A DNA stretch of 64,000 nt from Pseudisothecium myosuroides. Its lineage: Eukaryota > Streptophyta > Bryopsida > Hypnales > Lembophyllaceae. The stretch spans positions 5,892,501 through 5,956,500 of the forward strand of contig OX637290.1 in assembly GCA_951799445.1 (NCBI GenBank). Reading direction: 5' to 3'. The position numbers and the translations under genes were made by a program. This document shows, piece by piece, positions 10,556 through 22,709 of the stretch; within the stretch, counting starts at the first letter, position 1; each line of letters begins with the position of its first letter. A model generated the notes under the pieces. It was not told the origin of the DNA and searched no databases. It was given only the letters and a program-made list of their open reading frames with translations.

Positions 10556-13500
10556 ATGGAAGGACTCACTGGGGAGCAGCGAGGTGGGAGACTTTATGGA
10601 GTGGTCGCAGTACTGGTCTTCTGTTGGAGCGCATGTTTTGTTGGCGCCGTCACCAATCCTACCGACTGTAAGTCCAAACTCTTACTAGCTAAGTCTGCTT
10701 TGAAGTCGTTTCAGTTTCAAGTTCCTGAGAATGCCTGGTTCAAACTAGAATACGTTAGAGTTTCTAGCTAGTGGTCGACGTTTCTGTTGAGGGAGGGGGA
10801 CTGCGCTCCGAAGATACATGTAATGCAGCCTAATTTTTGCTTAAGCGACTTGTACTGTAGCCTTCTCTGGCGGCATTTCAAGGGCTTGGTTCTGGGGAAT
10901 CGTACATGGGGTACACTACTGCGAAGGGGTGATGGATTGTCAGAGAAAAAGAATTCAGCAATTCGATTGATAGGGTCCTGGTTTCTGTGAGTGAAAATCG
11001 TTTCAGATTCAATGAAAATTAGAATACCTCGTGCTCCGGGATCGTCAAGGTGGGCAGCCAAGTGATTATGAATTGTGCAGCCTAATGCATGCTCAAGGAA
11101 TCTCTACTGTAGCCTTTGTTGGCGGGATTCCAAGTATGTGCTCTGTTTGGGTTATCAGACACCTTGAACTGAGAAGGGTTATGTAGGGATTTCTTCAGCG
11201 ATTTCACGATAGGGGCCCAGAGAATCTTCTCTCTGCATAACTTACCATATTTTCTAACTTTGGGCACACGAAAAGACACTACTCATATTCTTTGAACATG
11301 AAACACCTTGGGATTGGTTCGTAGGGTTCTTCGTGAATATTTTATTCTCAAACCTTCAGTAAGTCAACATTGTGTGAAGATTGGCGGACAGGCATCCAGA
11401 CGGATCACGTCTTCTCTATTTTTAAGGGAGAAAATGACACCGGTCTGTAATATTATAAGTGTACATGTAGCTGACTAATTCTCAATTTAAACAGTTAGTT
11501 TAGTTAAATTTTGATTAGTAGTTAGATTTAGGTTAATCAAAAAGCTGTCTCATTGGGCTTGAGAAGTGATGAAGAAAGCTGTGGTGTTTGTTTGTGTGCA
11601 GTAAGCACGCTCAACTCACTGAAGAGCGCTTGGGGTGCTAACGTTCTCAGCTGGACATCTGGGGACCCATGTGTGGATAAATGGCCAGGCGTGTATTGCG
11701 ATGCTTCCAATTCACAAGTTAAACAATTGTAAGAACAATTTTAGTTTCCTTTCATTCAAAATTCAATGTTAGGTAGGTGCGCCCGGAATCGCCACCTGAA
11801 TTGTATGCACCTGAAATGTACAGAATGCATTCATTTCAAGTTCTCAATTTGATTTATCCGAAGTGAGATTGAATGGGAAGAATGACAATGAACTAAACTA
11901 GCTTGGCTAGTGCCTGACACCGGCTTGTAAGCCATGTTTTCACTTCAACTTTAGTTTGACAGCGTCTCAAAGTGTCAAGTCAATCAATCTCAAAGGACCA
12001 GGTAATTCTAGGTGGAAACGCTTTAGTAATCAAATTAAATTAATAAGCAAACAGTGATGCATTTGAATGACAATAATAGAGTTTTCTGATATGGGTGAGT
12101 TTTGTGGACTTGTATTGCAGGCTACTGATCAGCGCTTCTATTGTTGGAACAATACCACCAGCAATTGGATCCTTTTCGGGTTTGGAGCAGTTGTAAGTTC
12201 ACTTCCTTGCTACCAATATTCCTTGGATTTGATGTGAGTGTTTAGGGTTTAATGCAAACATGGAGATTTGAACTGAAGATTGGTTACTTCCTCACTGCAT
12301 CCATCTCAATTCTAGACGAATATTTGATGAATAAGTGATTAAATGAGAGAATGTGACCATCCTTTGGGATTTAAAAGTGACAGAAATTCGATACACTATG
12401 CACTTAATATATAGATTTATCAAGCAGGTACTACTATTGATCAGATTTTCTCGTGGTGAGTGTAAGTTGTGGCATGTGTTCAAATTCTGAATGTTGGAAA
12501 TTAGATTGATGATTTGTGCTTATTCTATTTTCCAGGGACTTGTCGTTTAATACGCAGTTGCAGGGCGCTATACCTCCTCAGATTGGACAATTGACAACTC
12601 TAACAAGTTTGTAAGTCTACCACCTCGTGACAGAGCTTCAATTAGTCTGTTCATAATTTGTGTCTGTTCAAGGCATCGTGGAATTCATAGGAAACATATA
12701 ATTTTTTCATATGACGCTGGTGCATTGATTGCTGCAAGTGCGAGATTATTTGATTTTGATGATTATTTTGTTGCACCCTTGGGGTATTTTGGTTGCATAA
12801 GAATTCACAATTTTCTGTTATGTGTGTTCTTTTAGGATCATTCAAGGTTGTGCTTTGACAGACTCCATACCTACTGCTTTGGGCAATCTGACGAATCTGA
12901 CGTTCTTGTAAGCTACCTTTCCAAGCGTCCATATCATAAAATCAACACTCAGTAATATAAAAACTTGATTGAGTCTTATAAGCAGATTAAGAGACCAATT
13001 TGGAGATCGGAGACCAATTTCTTTTTTTCTTTTTCTTTTTTTGTTTTCTTTTTTCCTATATGAAGCTTGGGAGCTTTGTTTTTGCAGAGCCTTGAACAAC
13101 AATCAGCTGACGGGTGAAATTCCGTCTGTACTTGGTGGACTTCAGAAAATGACTTGGTTTGATTTCAGCACTAATAACTTGACAGGCCGGTTGCCTGTAT
13201 CGACCACCGTAGATGGATTTGGGTTGGACACCATGTCAAGCTGTGTGCATATGTGAGTCTCGGAGAATCTTTTAATCTTTTCAACCTCTTTATTTGCTTG
13301 CTCTTTCAACCTAGCGTTGCAAGGTTTAGGGTTCACATATTCTGTATGGGATTTCTTCGATACTTTTGAGACTCTTTCTTTGTAATTCAAGTTTTAGTGA
13401 CACAAAGGAATGGCTAGGATCCGATGACCTAACTACAGGTTTTATTCTGGACCTATGGTCTTGGGGTTGAGAGGACCCCCGGTAACGCTGTTTAACCCTT

Positions 13501-16500
13501 TTAACGACCAAGGATTCATGATTTTGAAATGACCATTTTGATGAATCATATTGTGGAAAATATAATGTACGTGGAGAAAATCTTTACATCATCAGATTGA
13601 GTGAAGAACATTGCATGTACTAGTTGCAAAAAGAATTACTTGAACAAATCAATTGGCCATATAAACTCCTCTTAAAAGCTTGAGGTTTAGAATTGGTCAC
13701 AAGCAAAGTGTGCCTTTGCCTTGGTTTTTCGGGAAATCAATTCTTGTATATTGTCTTGTGTTTCTGTGCAGTCATCTCAACAACAATTCTTTCACGGGTG
13801 GCATCCCATCTGAACTTGGTGCACCACCAGGTGGAGTCGTCAAATTGACGAATCTCGCCCACTTGTAAGCCAGCATCAAAACATGAGAATCCCGAATCTT
13901 TTTTCCTCTTTCAATTGCTTTCTGAAAGGAATGCCACTTCTGCGCGTTGAATCAATGAGTTGTGCTTCGTCAGATCATTGCATTGTAATTTGAATCAAAC
14001 ATTTTCTTGCAACGTTTTTCAGGTTGCTTGAAAACAATCAACTGACTGGGGGAATTCCAGATTCTTTAGCGAATATCACATCCCTAGAAATTGTGTAAGT
14101 TCTATTCCAGCTGGATGTGCTTTGCAGTCGATCTTTTTTGGTGTTCTATGTTTTATCTTGAAGACAGTACTGTCTGCTGACTTCTTAGCTTTTAACAACA
14201 GGAGCCTCTCCTACAATCAGTTGTCTGGTCCGATTCCAACGAGTCTCAATCGGTTTTCAGCTATCAACTTACATCAACTGTAAGTATCTATCTGTCTTGC
14301 TTACTTGAAAGAATTTTGTAAGAAATAAATTATGAAGTTTGAAATCCATAGCTTTTGAATTAAGAATATGGGTTTAAAGGCTTGTTCACACTTGGTGTTA
14401 AACTTGGGTTTGTTTGTCTCTGCAATATACAGACTTCTAGGTCATAACCAATTCACCGGAACCATTCCAGACTTGACAGCAGTGGCTGCTGGACTACAAG
14501 TTGTGTAAGATCTTTTTTGCCATGCCTGGTTTTGTTATAACTTAAACGCCATATTCGTTAAAATGACGACGTTTGAAGTCGGCACTTTTCCAATTGTCCA
14601 TCTGGAACCTCAGATAGATACCAGCACTAGTTTTTAGAAACCTGCGCACTTGAATGTCATAATTTTGGCTTTCTAAAACATAGCATTATTTTTTTTGTAA
14701 AAATGACCTTTGATTTGTTGAATGGTAATTGACACTTTGAATTGAACCCTTGTGCAGAGATTTGAGCTATAACCTATTTGACCCTCATCCTATTCCTGCA
14801 TGGCTTCAGATGGCACCAAATCTACCAAATCTAACTACTTTGTAAGTTTGATATAATGGGTTTTACTTTGCTAAAATAAAAATGCTAGAGTGACTACGAT
14901 AATATTGTTATGGATATGTGAGTTAGCTAGCAAAATGTACATGCTTGAAGACTGACTTCTTGTCCAATCTGACTAAAGTTAATCTGCAATTGTAATTGCT
15001 TTTTTAGGTACTTGGAGGGCAGCAACATTGTAGGGAATTTTTCTGAGGCAATCTTCGCCTTGCCTAGTCTACAAACACTGTAAGTGTTGGCAGTGTGCTT
15101 CAAATCGTTGTCAGAAGTCTGTTAAAAGAAAATTCAAAGTGTTTTCAGAACTTAGGGATTGATGACTCTACTGTCAACTATTTGAAGTGCTCTGTCTGCT
15201 ATTTTGTACCTATGGATTGTCAATCAAAACTCTTTAGTTTGTCTTCTGATTAGCGATGTCTTCTTTTTAACAGGTGGGCACGCAACAACTCTCTGAACGG
15301 GACTTTGACGATTCCCTCCACGATTGCGACGAACTTGTCCGTGTTGTCCCTTGAAAACAATCAAATCGACAATTTCTTCGTTCGAAACCCCAACGTCAAC
15401 ACGGCGACAGTTGGTTTCAAGTGAGTCCCACCAATGACCCAAATGAAATCAAATTCTTTAACATAAAATCATTCAACTTCAAGCAACTATCAAGTTTGCT
15501 TTCTCTATCAATCAATCCAAACTTTCAGACAATGTGAATGACTAAGTAAACAGCAATGCACCATGGGATTTGGGGTTTAAGGGTTTAGGGTTTAAGGGTC
15601 TCTCTCTCTCTGATCTTCTTCGGTGCTGCAAGGAATTCACCTAGTTTGGAACGATTGACCACGATTACCGACCCTAAACCCTTAAACCCTGAACCCCCAA
15701 ACCCTAACAACCTCAATCTCTCTCTCTGATCTTCTACGATGTTGCACCGACGACAGGCTTGCAGGCAACCCCGTGTGCGCTGCCAACTTCCTCTTCCGCC
15801 CCACCAGTCCCTGCGACGGGGACGCGGGCAAAGCCGCATGGACGTTTGTTCCAGCGGTGAATCCCTGCGGCAACCACAGCTGCAGCAGTGCCACTGCGAT
15901 TCTCAATTTGGAGAATGTAGGGAACTGCGACTGCGTGGAGCCCTTCACCGTGCTACTAGAAGTCCGCCGTCCCTCCTTCTCCGTCTTCACGGATGCGTTG
16001 ATGGCCAAGCTGAGGGAATACATGTACAAGCAGCTCAATCTGCAACCCGTGCAGGTGAGCCATTCATTCTGATTAAGGTTACAAATCCTCTGATCGAACT
16101 ACACTGCAATCTAACCTCCTCATCCTGGTATGGAAGCCGAGGACTGAGAATGTCTGAAGAACGACTTTCGGGAAATTGTAGAAATTGTAGAAATTGTAGA
16201 AACGAAGAATGCACTTGTTCATCGGGGAATCTGAGATCTTGGTGATAGGGTTGCGTCCTTCCAAGGTAAATCTGGATGTTTGGAATTTAGTCATGTTAAA
16301 AGTGAAGTTATTTGAATGTGGGAGGAAGTGTGTAGGATATTCGAGAATGTCGTTTATGAGAGAGTCCAATTGAAGAGGTTTGAATGCTTGAATGAAGAGA
16401 TTCAATAGTTTGAATATGAAACAAGCGTGCTTCAATTAATGAATGAGAGTGTGCCAAGTATGTATGATGTTCTTGAATGTGATTGAAGAGAGGGTCAAAT

Positions 16501-19500
16501 TAAAGAGGTTTTAGTGTTTAGGAAATTTAAGGAGAGGTGTGATTATTTAGCCAGATTTTATAGCAATTTTGTTGTAATTCAGAGATTCTATTGCTAGCTA
16601 CCTAATTATCAAGAATATTTTACAAAATTTGCAAGGACGAATAGACTCAACGAAAATTTTGGAGTTAGCCTGTTGAAAAACAGAAATTGAAGAAAGAAGG
16701 GTTGGTGCAGGTGATGGTGGATCGCGCTTTCTTCACTCCTGATGGCCGTGCCAATGTTTACATCAACTTCTTCAACGCTGATGGGGAATCAGAGTTGGAT
16801 CGAGTCTCCTCGACCAACATCACTCATAGCTTCGGGTTTCAAACTCTTGATCTTCCTGAATTTAAACCGTACATCGCCAGTCATGTTATCACTGGGGCAG
16901 ATTTACGTACGTCTCTTCTCCTCTCCATTAATTTTTTGTTTTCTTCATTATTATACTCTCATATTATCAATTTGTGTGTGTCATTTTCATTTTCTAATAG
17001 GATAGCATAACATTCTTTATTGTTACACTCTTCTGTCTATCGTTCTCGTGTGGGTACTTTAGACCGAGTGACTATTTTTACTACATCTGATGTCTTGCAT
17101 CCACCACTTTAGAATGTAATGACTTGATAGCTACACTATCTCCATTCTTATTCAGCAAAGATAGACAGGGTGCCCACCTTATTATGGAACGCTCATTAAG
17201 TAGACAGGAGAGTGTAGTGTAGTGGGGAGCACCTTAAATTCAGAATCCAAAATTTGGGTGCTTGTTTTATCATTTCAGTGAGGCTAATCATGGAATGTGT
17301 CTTTAACCTTGAAAAAATCTGGTATGAAACCTTATAATAGAATAATCACCTTTCGTCTCTTTGGTCAAGAATGTTATGATATTTTGGGAGCTGGACTTGC
17401 TAATTCTCTCACAATTCGATTTCCTGTACAAAAGAATGCATAACTCCTCTCCCTCTGTTTCCAATTCCCTGACCTGGTGGTTGGCATGGTGGATCAGATG
17501 CATCCAAAAAAGTTCTTGGAGCAGGGGCTATTTCTGGCATTGTCTTGGGCATTTTAGCTGCGCTATCTGCTATTGGAGTTTATGCAGTCTGGCAGAGGCG
17601 CAGAGCTCAGAGATTGGAGCTTATGACTCAACCTTTCGGTAAGATCCCTGTTTCTGTCTGTAGACATTTTGAATTTATGCATGCTGTTACTTGCTTGATA
17701 TTTTTATGGAAAAGTTGACTTTTGAGAGCCAAGACGGTTATCTTTTATGTTAAATAGATGCTGTCACAAAATGCTATCATACTTTCATCCCAATGGATGG
17801 TCACGTTCTCATCCATTCAATTCTGCATCCGGAGTTGAGATGAGTGCAGTGCTTAACTAACCAATCTTCAGTTTAAACCTCCTTATCTGCAATCTTTTCA
17901 AAGGGACATTCTTTCCTTCGTAAAGGGATTGTTGCAAATTTTGCAACGAGCTGTACTAGTGGGACGAATGCTAAGGTGTACCCTTGAATCAATTAATTCA
18001 GTTCGAATGTCGTTTTATTTTTAAAATCTGTGACGTTTAAGGGTTTATGTTTCGACATGAGTAGTCAGAGGAGCTTTTAATGATCTGGGTCAAGGCATAG
18101 GCTTTAAGGAAGTGGTTGTCTTTGCAGCCCATTGGGGAGCAGCAGGTGGAGAGAAGGACGTGGCTGCTCCTCAGATTGCAGGTGCACGTTGGTTCTCTTT
18201 TGCCGAAGTGAAGAAAATCACCAACAATTTTGCTGCTGAGAACGAGATTGGTGAGGGAGGCTACGGCAAGGTACAATGCTCAAATAAAATTTGCATTCTC
18301 ATTGTTTTTCTTATTGGTAGTCTTATTCACATTTTTCTCAAGCGTGTATTTAATTCAGTTCGAATGTCGTGTTCCATGAATTTAAGTATTGTACGTCATA
18401 ATGTACTTGATAATGCTCGAGAGCCAGGAGGCTTGAGAGTCTTGTCGGACATAATGTCAAGTCATTGTACTTAGTCAAGAACGCTCATATGTACTACTTG
18501 GTTGATGTAAGGACTTAAGAATACGATAAAGGCTACGTGGTTATAATTCTCTTTGACTAAAATTTTCGTGATATTACTTTGGAGGAATCAATGGTGTATA
18601 TTTTAGGCAAGAACAATTTTAAAAACGGTCTGCAATTATCTGCAGTTACCTTACTTTTGATGCATGTGAACAGGTGTATGCTGGAATATTAGCATCTGGG
18701 GAGCGTGTGGCTGTGAAGAGGGCACAAGAGAACTCCATGCAAGGAGCAGAGGAGTTTAAGAATGAGATTGAACTTCTCTCACGTGTCCACCATAAGAATT
18801 TGGTATGGAATTTCGTATTTCGTGTATATATGTTCTAAGTTTATGGTGTGTGATCAATGCCAAATTTTGATTTATGATTAGGGTGTGAGAACTATATATA
18901 TGATACGATCATGTGGTATCGATATAATTCTGATTATTGATATGGTGTATTTCTCGAATTTGGTATTGGTGTCACAGGTAGGTCTTGTTGGCTATTGCTA
19001 CGACCAGGGAGAGCAAATGCTGGTGTACGAGTTCATGGCCAATGGCACAATGCGTGAGTGGCTTTCAGGTGAGTATTCTTTAATTAAATTCTTCTCTTTT
19101 AATTCAATGGTTGCGACATCTCTAACACATGTTGAGAATAACTTGTGCTTAAATTAAACACTCGTGATTAATTTGTGTACCCTTGAACAGGCACGAAAGC
19201 ATATCCATTAGACTGGAGCAAACGCTTGTCCATAGCTATTGGGTCAGCAAGGGGATTGACATACTTGCATGAGGCGGCCAACCCAGCTATCATCCACCGT
19301 GATATCAAGTCCAGCAACATCTTGCTTAGCGATACACATATTGCCAAAGTCGCTGATTTTGGCCTCTCAAAAGTAGCCCCGGATGAAAATGACAAGAATG
19401 TTAGCACCACACAAGTGAAAGGAACGTTGGTAAGCAACAAGCTCCCAAATCTTCTCTTCAATTGTATTTATCTGTTGTGCTCAACTAGTCTCAGTAAACT

Positions 19501-20729
19501 TGATCTTTCACAGCCTACGTAGTATGAAGTGTATCTTTCAAAAGGATATGTCTTTCTCGTGTCGCTCTCACTATCTTGTGCACTTTGATGTGAGACCTTG
19601 AATGAACACTCTTAATGTAGACAGGTTCTACCAAATGGTTGGAGCTATTTCTCTCTTGTGCTAAACTAATACATATGTGCTAGATTAATCTAAGAAGCAG
19701 GAACAATGACGGGCACCTAAATCCAGAGTCTAGTTGGAAATCTCCTATTGATTTTTTTCTGTTGTGCTAAACGAATCTCAGTCTTTGTCTTTGATAGCCG
19801 AGTAGTTAGTTGTATAGTGTCCCCTCCGAAAGGGGTATGAACTTCTCGAGTCACTCTCACTACCCTGTGAACCTTGAACGAACGCTCTTAACGTACACCT
19901 CTTCCACCAAAGCTTTCTTTCTCTCTCTTGTGCCAATCTAATGCATATAGTGCTGGATTTATCTAAAAAGCTGTGACAATGAATGGATGACACCTACAGT
20001 AGATCCTGAGCCCTACATGACCAACCAACTGTTGGAAATCTTCTATATTTATCTAACCTGCTGTGCTGAACTAGTCTCAGTCTTGGTCTTTAATAGCCTG
20101 ATGTAGGACCTTGAACGAATGCTCTTAACGTACACCTGTTCCTTCAAAGCTTTTTTTCTCTCTCTCGTGCTAACCCAACGCATACAGTCCCAGACTCATC
20201 TAACAAGCTAAGTGCCCATGCCTCACTGTTATTCCAGGGCTACCTCGACCCCGAGTACTACATGACCAACCAACTCTCCGAGAAGTCCGACGTCTACTCC
20301 TACGGCGTGGTCCTCCTGGAGCTTCTCACCTCTCACCAACCTCTCTCCCACGGGAAGTACATCGTGCGGGAGGTCCAAAGAGCATACGCCGACGGGGATC
20401 TGGAGGGTCTGGAGCCCTTACTGGACCCGTGCATGCACGAAGCGTCCTCCCAGGCCTTGCAGCGCATGGTGGACTTGGCGCTGGGGTGCGTGGAGGAGCG
20501 AGGAGACAACCGACCGAGCATGAACGAGGTGGTGAAAGTGCTGGAGGGTCTGGCGGAGCAGAACAAGGCGAAGGCGAAAGGGAGTGCGTTGGCGACCGAT
20601 GAGACGTGGTTGCAGGATGTGTATGGGGAGGATGCGTATTTTCCGTCGCAGGAGAAGAGTAGTGAGGGGGTGTCGAGTTCCTTTTTGTATAGTGGGGGGT
20701 ATACGCCCCAGAACCCGGTTCCCAAGTGA
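10556..20729 (+). CDS. LRR receptor-like kinase, LRR-VIII / HPCA1-type (21 exons, 989 aa)
   Basis: Exons: 10556-10667, 11602-11728, 12121-12192, 12536-12610, 12836-12907, 13088-13252, 13772-13864, 14023-14094, 14202-14279, 14433-14504, 14758-14841, 15008-15079, 15274-15420, 15757-16054, 16711-16906, 17498-17638, 18128-18270, 18674-18802, 18978-19068, 19191-19429, 20238-20729. All introns are GT-AG and phases join without a stop. Order: signal peptide (about 1-32), LRR N-cap with WTSGDPC, about 12 LRRs mostly one per phase-2 exon, a Cys-rich malectin-like-position region (C451, C456, C471, C473), a transmembrane helix near 584-606, and a kinase with glycine loop GEGGYGK (667-673), K688, HRD D784, DFG D802 and GYLDPEYY from 827. 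All catalytic residues are present, so an active Ser/Thr kinase at the plasma membrane is expected. Architecture and the Cys quartet match the Arabidopsis HPCA1/CARD1 (LRR-VIII-1) subfamily, whose member senses extracellular peroxide or quinones; ligand here is inference. The ATG precedes a clear signal peptide. Confidence 0.9.
10705..11190. repeat. Imperfect direct duplication inside kinase intron 1
   Basis: Two diverged copies (about 10705-10930 and about 10998-11190) share CGTTTCAG(T/A)TTCAA, GCAGCCTAAT, TACTGTAGCCTT and TGGCGG(C/G)ATT(T/C)CAAG in the same order. It makes intron 1 (934 bp) longer. No coding role seen. Confidence 0.4.
13494..13590. repeat. TTAA-element-like fragment in kinase intron 6
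   Basis: TTTAACCCTTTTAACGACC followed by AAGGATTCATG and an ATGAATCATATTGTGGAAAA-type tract. Nearly the same series occurs in a PP2C intron at 24728-24830. The beginning resembles the CCCTT ends of the TTAA elements, but no matching right end was found. Confidence 0.45.
15568..15756. repeat. Inverted telomere-motif repeats and a duplicated CT-rich acceptor in kinase intron 13
   Basis: Positions 15568-15598 hold TTTAGGG/TTTAAGGG units; 15671-15707 hold the complementary CCCTAAA/CCCTTAAA units, so the two can pair (18 bp contiguous for GGGTTTAAGGGTTTAGGG). Directly after or around each lies a near-identical TCTCTCTCTCTGATCTTCT tract (15600 and 15719), the second being the polypyrimidine tract before the acceptor of exon 14 (AG at 15755-15756). 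It reads like a local inverted duplication containing interstitial telomere-type DNA. Confidence 0.65.
16171..16203. repeat. 9-bp tandem repeat in kinase intron 14
   Basis: GAAATTGTA is repeated about three and a half times. Small non-coding microsatellite-type tract. Confidence 0.6.
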
Positions 20730-20732
20730 GGG

Positions 20733-21083
20733 ATGGACGAGGGTAAGCAGCAGAAGGTTAAGCAGAAGACTTATCGGAACTCGTATCGGAACTCGTATCG
20801 AAAGGTTGATCATACGACTTTTAAGAAGACTTGTCTGGAGCCTTACCAGGTGACTTATGGGGAGTCTTGTGGGAAAACTTATCGGGAAGTCCTATGGGAA
20901 GGCTTACGGGAAGATTATTGGGAGATTTATCGGGAGTCTTGTGAGAAGCCTTATCGGGAGTCTTCATGGAAAGACTTATTGGGAGTCTATGGGAAGACTT
21001 GCTGGGAGTGTTATTGGAAGACTTATCAAGATACTTGTCGGGAGGTGTTCATAAGGTTGATGGCATCACCTCTGTGCAATTAA
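20733..21083 (+). repeat. 12-nt minisatellite directly after the kinase stop, in frame with it
   Basis: From about 20765 to 21048 the DNA is a degenerate 12-nt repeat (consensus near GARWCTTATCGG, about 23 units). Because 12 is a multiple of 3 and the unit lacks stops, all forward frames stay open. The frame starting with ATG at 20733 is the kinase frame itself, one codon after its TGA (20727-20729), and would read as about 22 tetrapeptides of the form [KE]-[ST]-[YC]-[RGW]. I treat it as 3' UTR or intergenic minisatellite; translation as a separate or readthrough tail is only a possibility. Confidence 0.7.
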
Positions 21084-22709
21084 GGTCACTCCTTTATTGT
21101 CCTGTACATGTGAATTTTAACCTGTTAGATGAACCTTCTGCGTTAAGACGACGTGCTATGCCATCAAACCTGGAGTGGGAGCGAGTTTGGAGGGTGTGAT
21201 GTCTCTGTGATACGAAGATATTGGACAGAATCAGAGTAGGATGAGAACCAGCCGAACTGTCGAGGGCGTGTATGTTAGGTTGTAGGGTGTTGAGGTACCA
21301 ATGTAATGGAGGTTGTAAGGAAAAGCCATGGACCCTAAATTGGGGTGTTGGAAAGTTGGAACCTATGTATTGATTTGTGGAATTAGGGTCAATTTAGAGC
21401 TAGCCAACCTTATGATTAGTTTAGAACAAATCTTCGCAGGTTGAAAACGGCAACTTTGCTGAGAGATGGTTGGTTTCATAGTTGTCAACACTCTCTGTAT
21501 TGTACTAATCTTATTCAAATTAGAATGCACACTTTATCCCTTGAACGCCCAAATCTTCTTTTCAATTTTGGTATATTTATGCTCATATCTTTGTACAAAT
21601 ATATGTCTGCTTCCATTAGTCAATTTCAACTTCAAAAATTCGTAACTAATCCAATAAGAGTCGGAAAATACGAGTCATAGCAAGTTAGGTGAAAGTTTCT
21701 ATTCGTCTTTCAAAGAAATCAATTGAAATAATGTTTCTTTCAAGTGTGTGAACCCCTCTGAAAATTCGCATCAGCGCTAGGACACTATATGGATACCCCG
21801 ACCTTCCTCTCCTCCCTGCAAAACGTTTCCATCACGAAAATCACAGCAATGGTATATATCTAGAGGCTATCCTAAACTTGCTATAGACCTAGTAGGAGCT
21901 CTGCTCCGCATTCGTATGAATGACCTGTTACGGCAATAGCTTCGAGAAGGGAGGTTCTGCAAGAATGATACATGCTTGGTTGCCACTACTAATAAATATA
22001 CATGGCCTGGATCTGAAATTTACCAACTCCTTGGCCACTGTCTGAATGAGCCATTCGTGCATTAGAACAGCATAACCCCATCAACGTTGGCAAGGTGGTG
22101 GGAGAAGTGTCATATCCCACTATCAATATGTACACAGCATGCCGCAATTTGGAGATGGGTAGTAGAATATTGGAAAGACTAGACGCTGGCGATGGTGAAG
22201 CAAAACCTGGTTCTTCCAAAACTTCACAAGCCACATCTGAACAACCTGATTATTGTGAAACGCCAGCGAAGGAGGAAGAGACTTCATGTGGCGTTCCGCA
22301 CAGAACAATAAGAAAAAGCCACCACCTTGCACTGGAAGTAGTCAAGTAGCTGTTTCGTGCTTTTCACCAACTAACAACGCCTGTGATAACCACGATTTGG
22401 TCACCTCCCAGTCTTGACACTCACTATGGAGCAATATGATGCAGCCTTCAAAATCATTTGACTCTCCGCCTTCCAGTGCAGTTCAATCACCAGACCAGTG
22501 AGGACCTCATTGTAAGGGTATCCAATAAGCACTTGAGGGAGAGGACGCGTCAGGCACATAATGATAGTTTAAGGTCGACCTCTTCGCAGAGGCTTCATGG
22601 ATAGAGCTTGCTTTCAAAGTCCAATAAATAAAGTAGATGGTTGAACTATCCGCAGCAAACGCATCATTCACGCCAGAGTTACACGTCTTCTTCGTCACAA
22701 CTGCGTATT
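21084..22709. other. Intergenic region between convergent kinase and PP2C genes
   Basis: Contains the presumed 3' ends of both genes. Several short open frames exist on both strands (for example near 22095-22349), but they lack an ATG in good context, family motifs or splice partners, so no gene is called. No repeat partner elsewhere in the window was noticed. Confidence 0.4.

Noticed and set aside
11955..12001. Possible extra kinase exon reading [14 protein letters not shown] between AG and GT sites
   Set aside because: It is 47 nt and would shift the frame of the next exon. Exon 2 joins 12121-12192 directly in phase and gives a perfect LRR consensus, so this is intron sequence.
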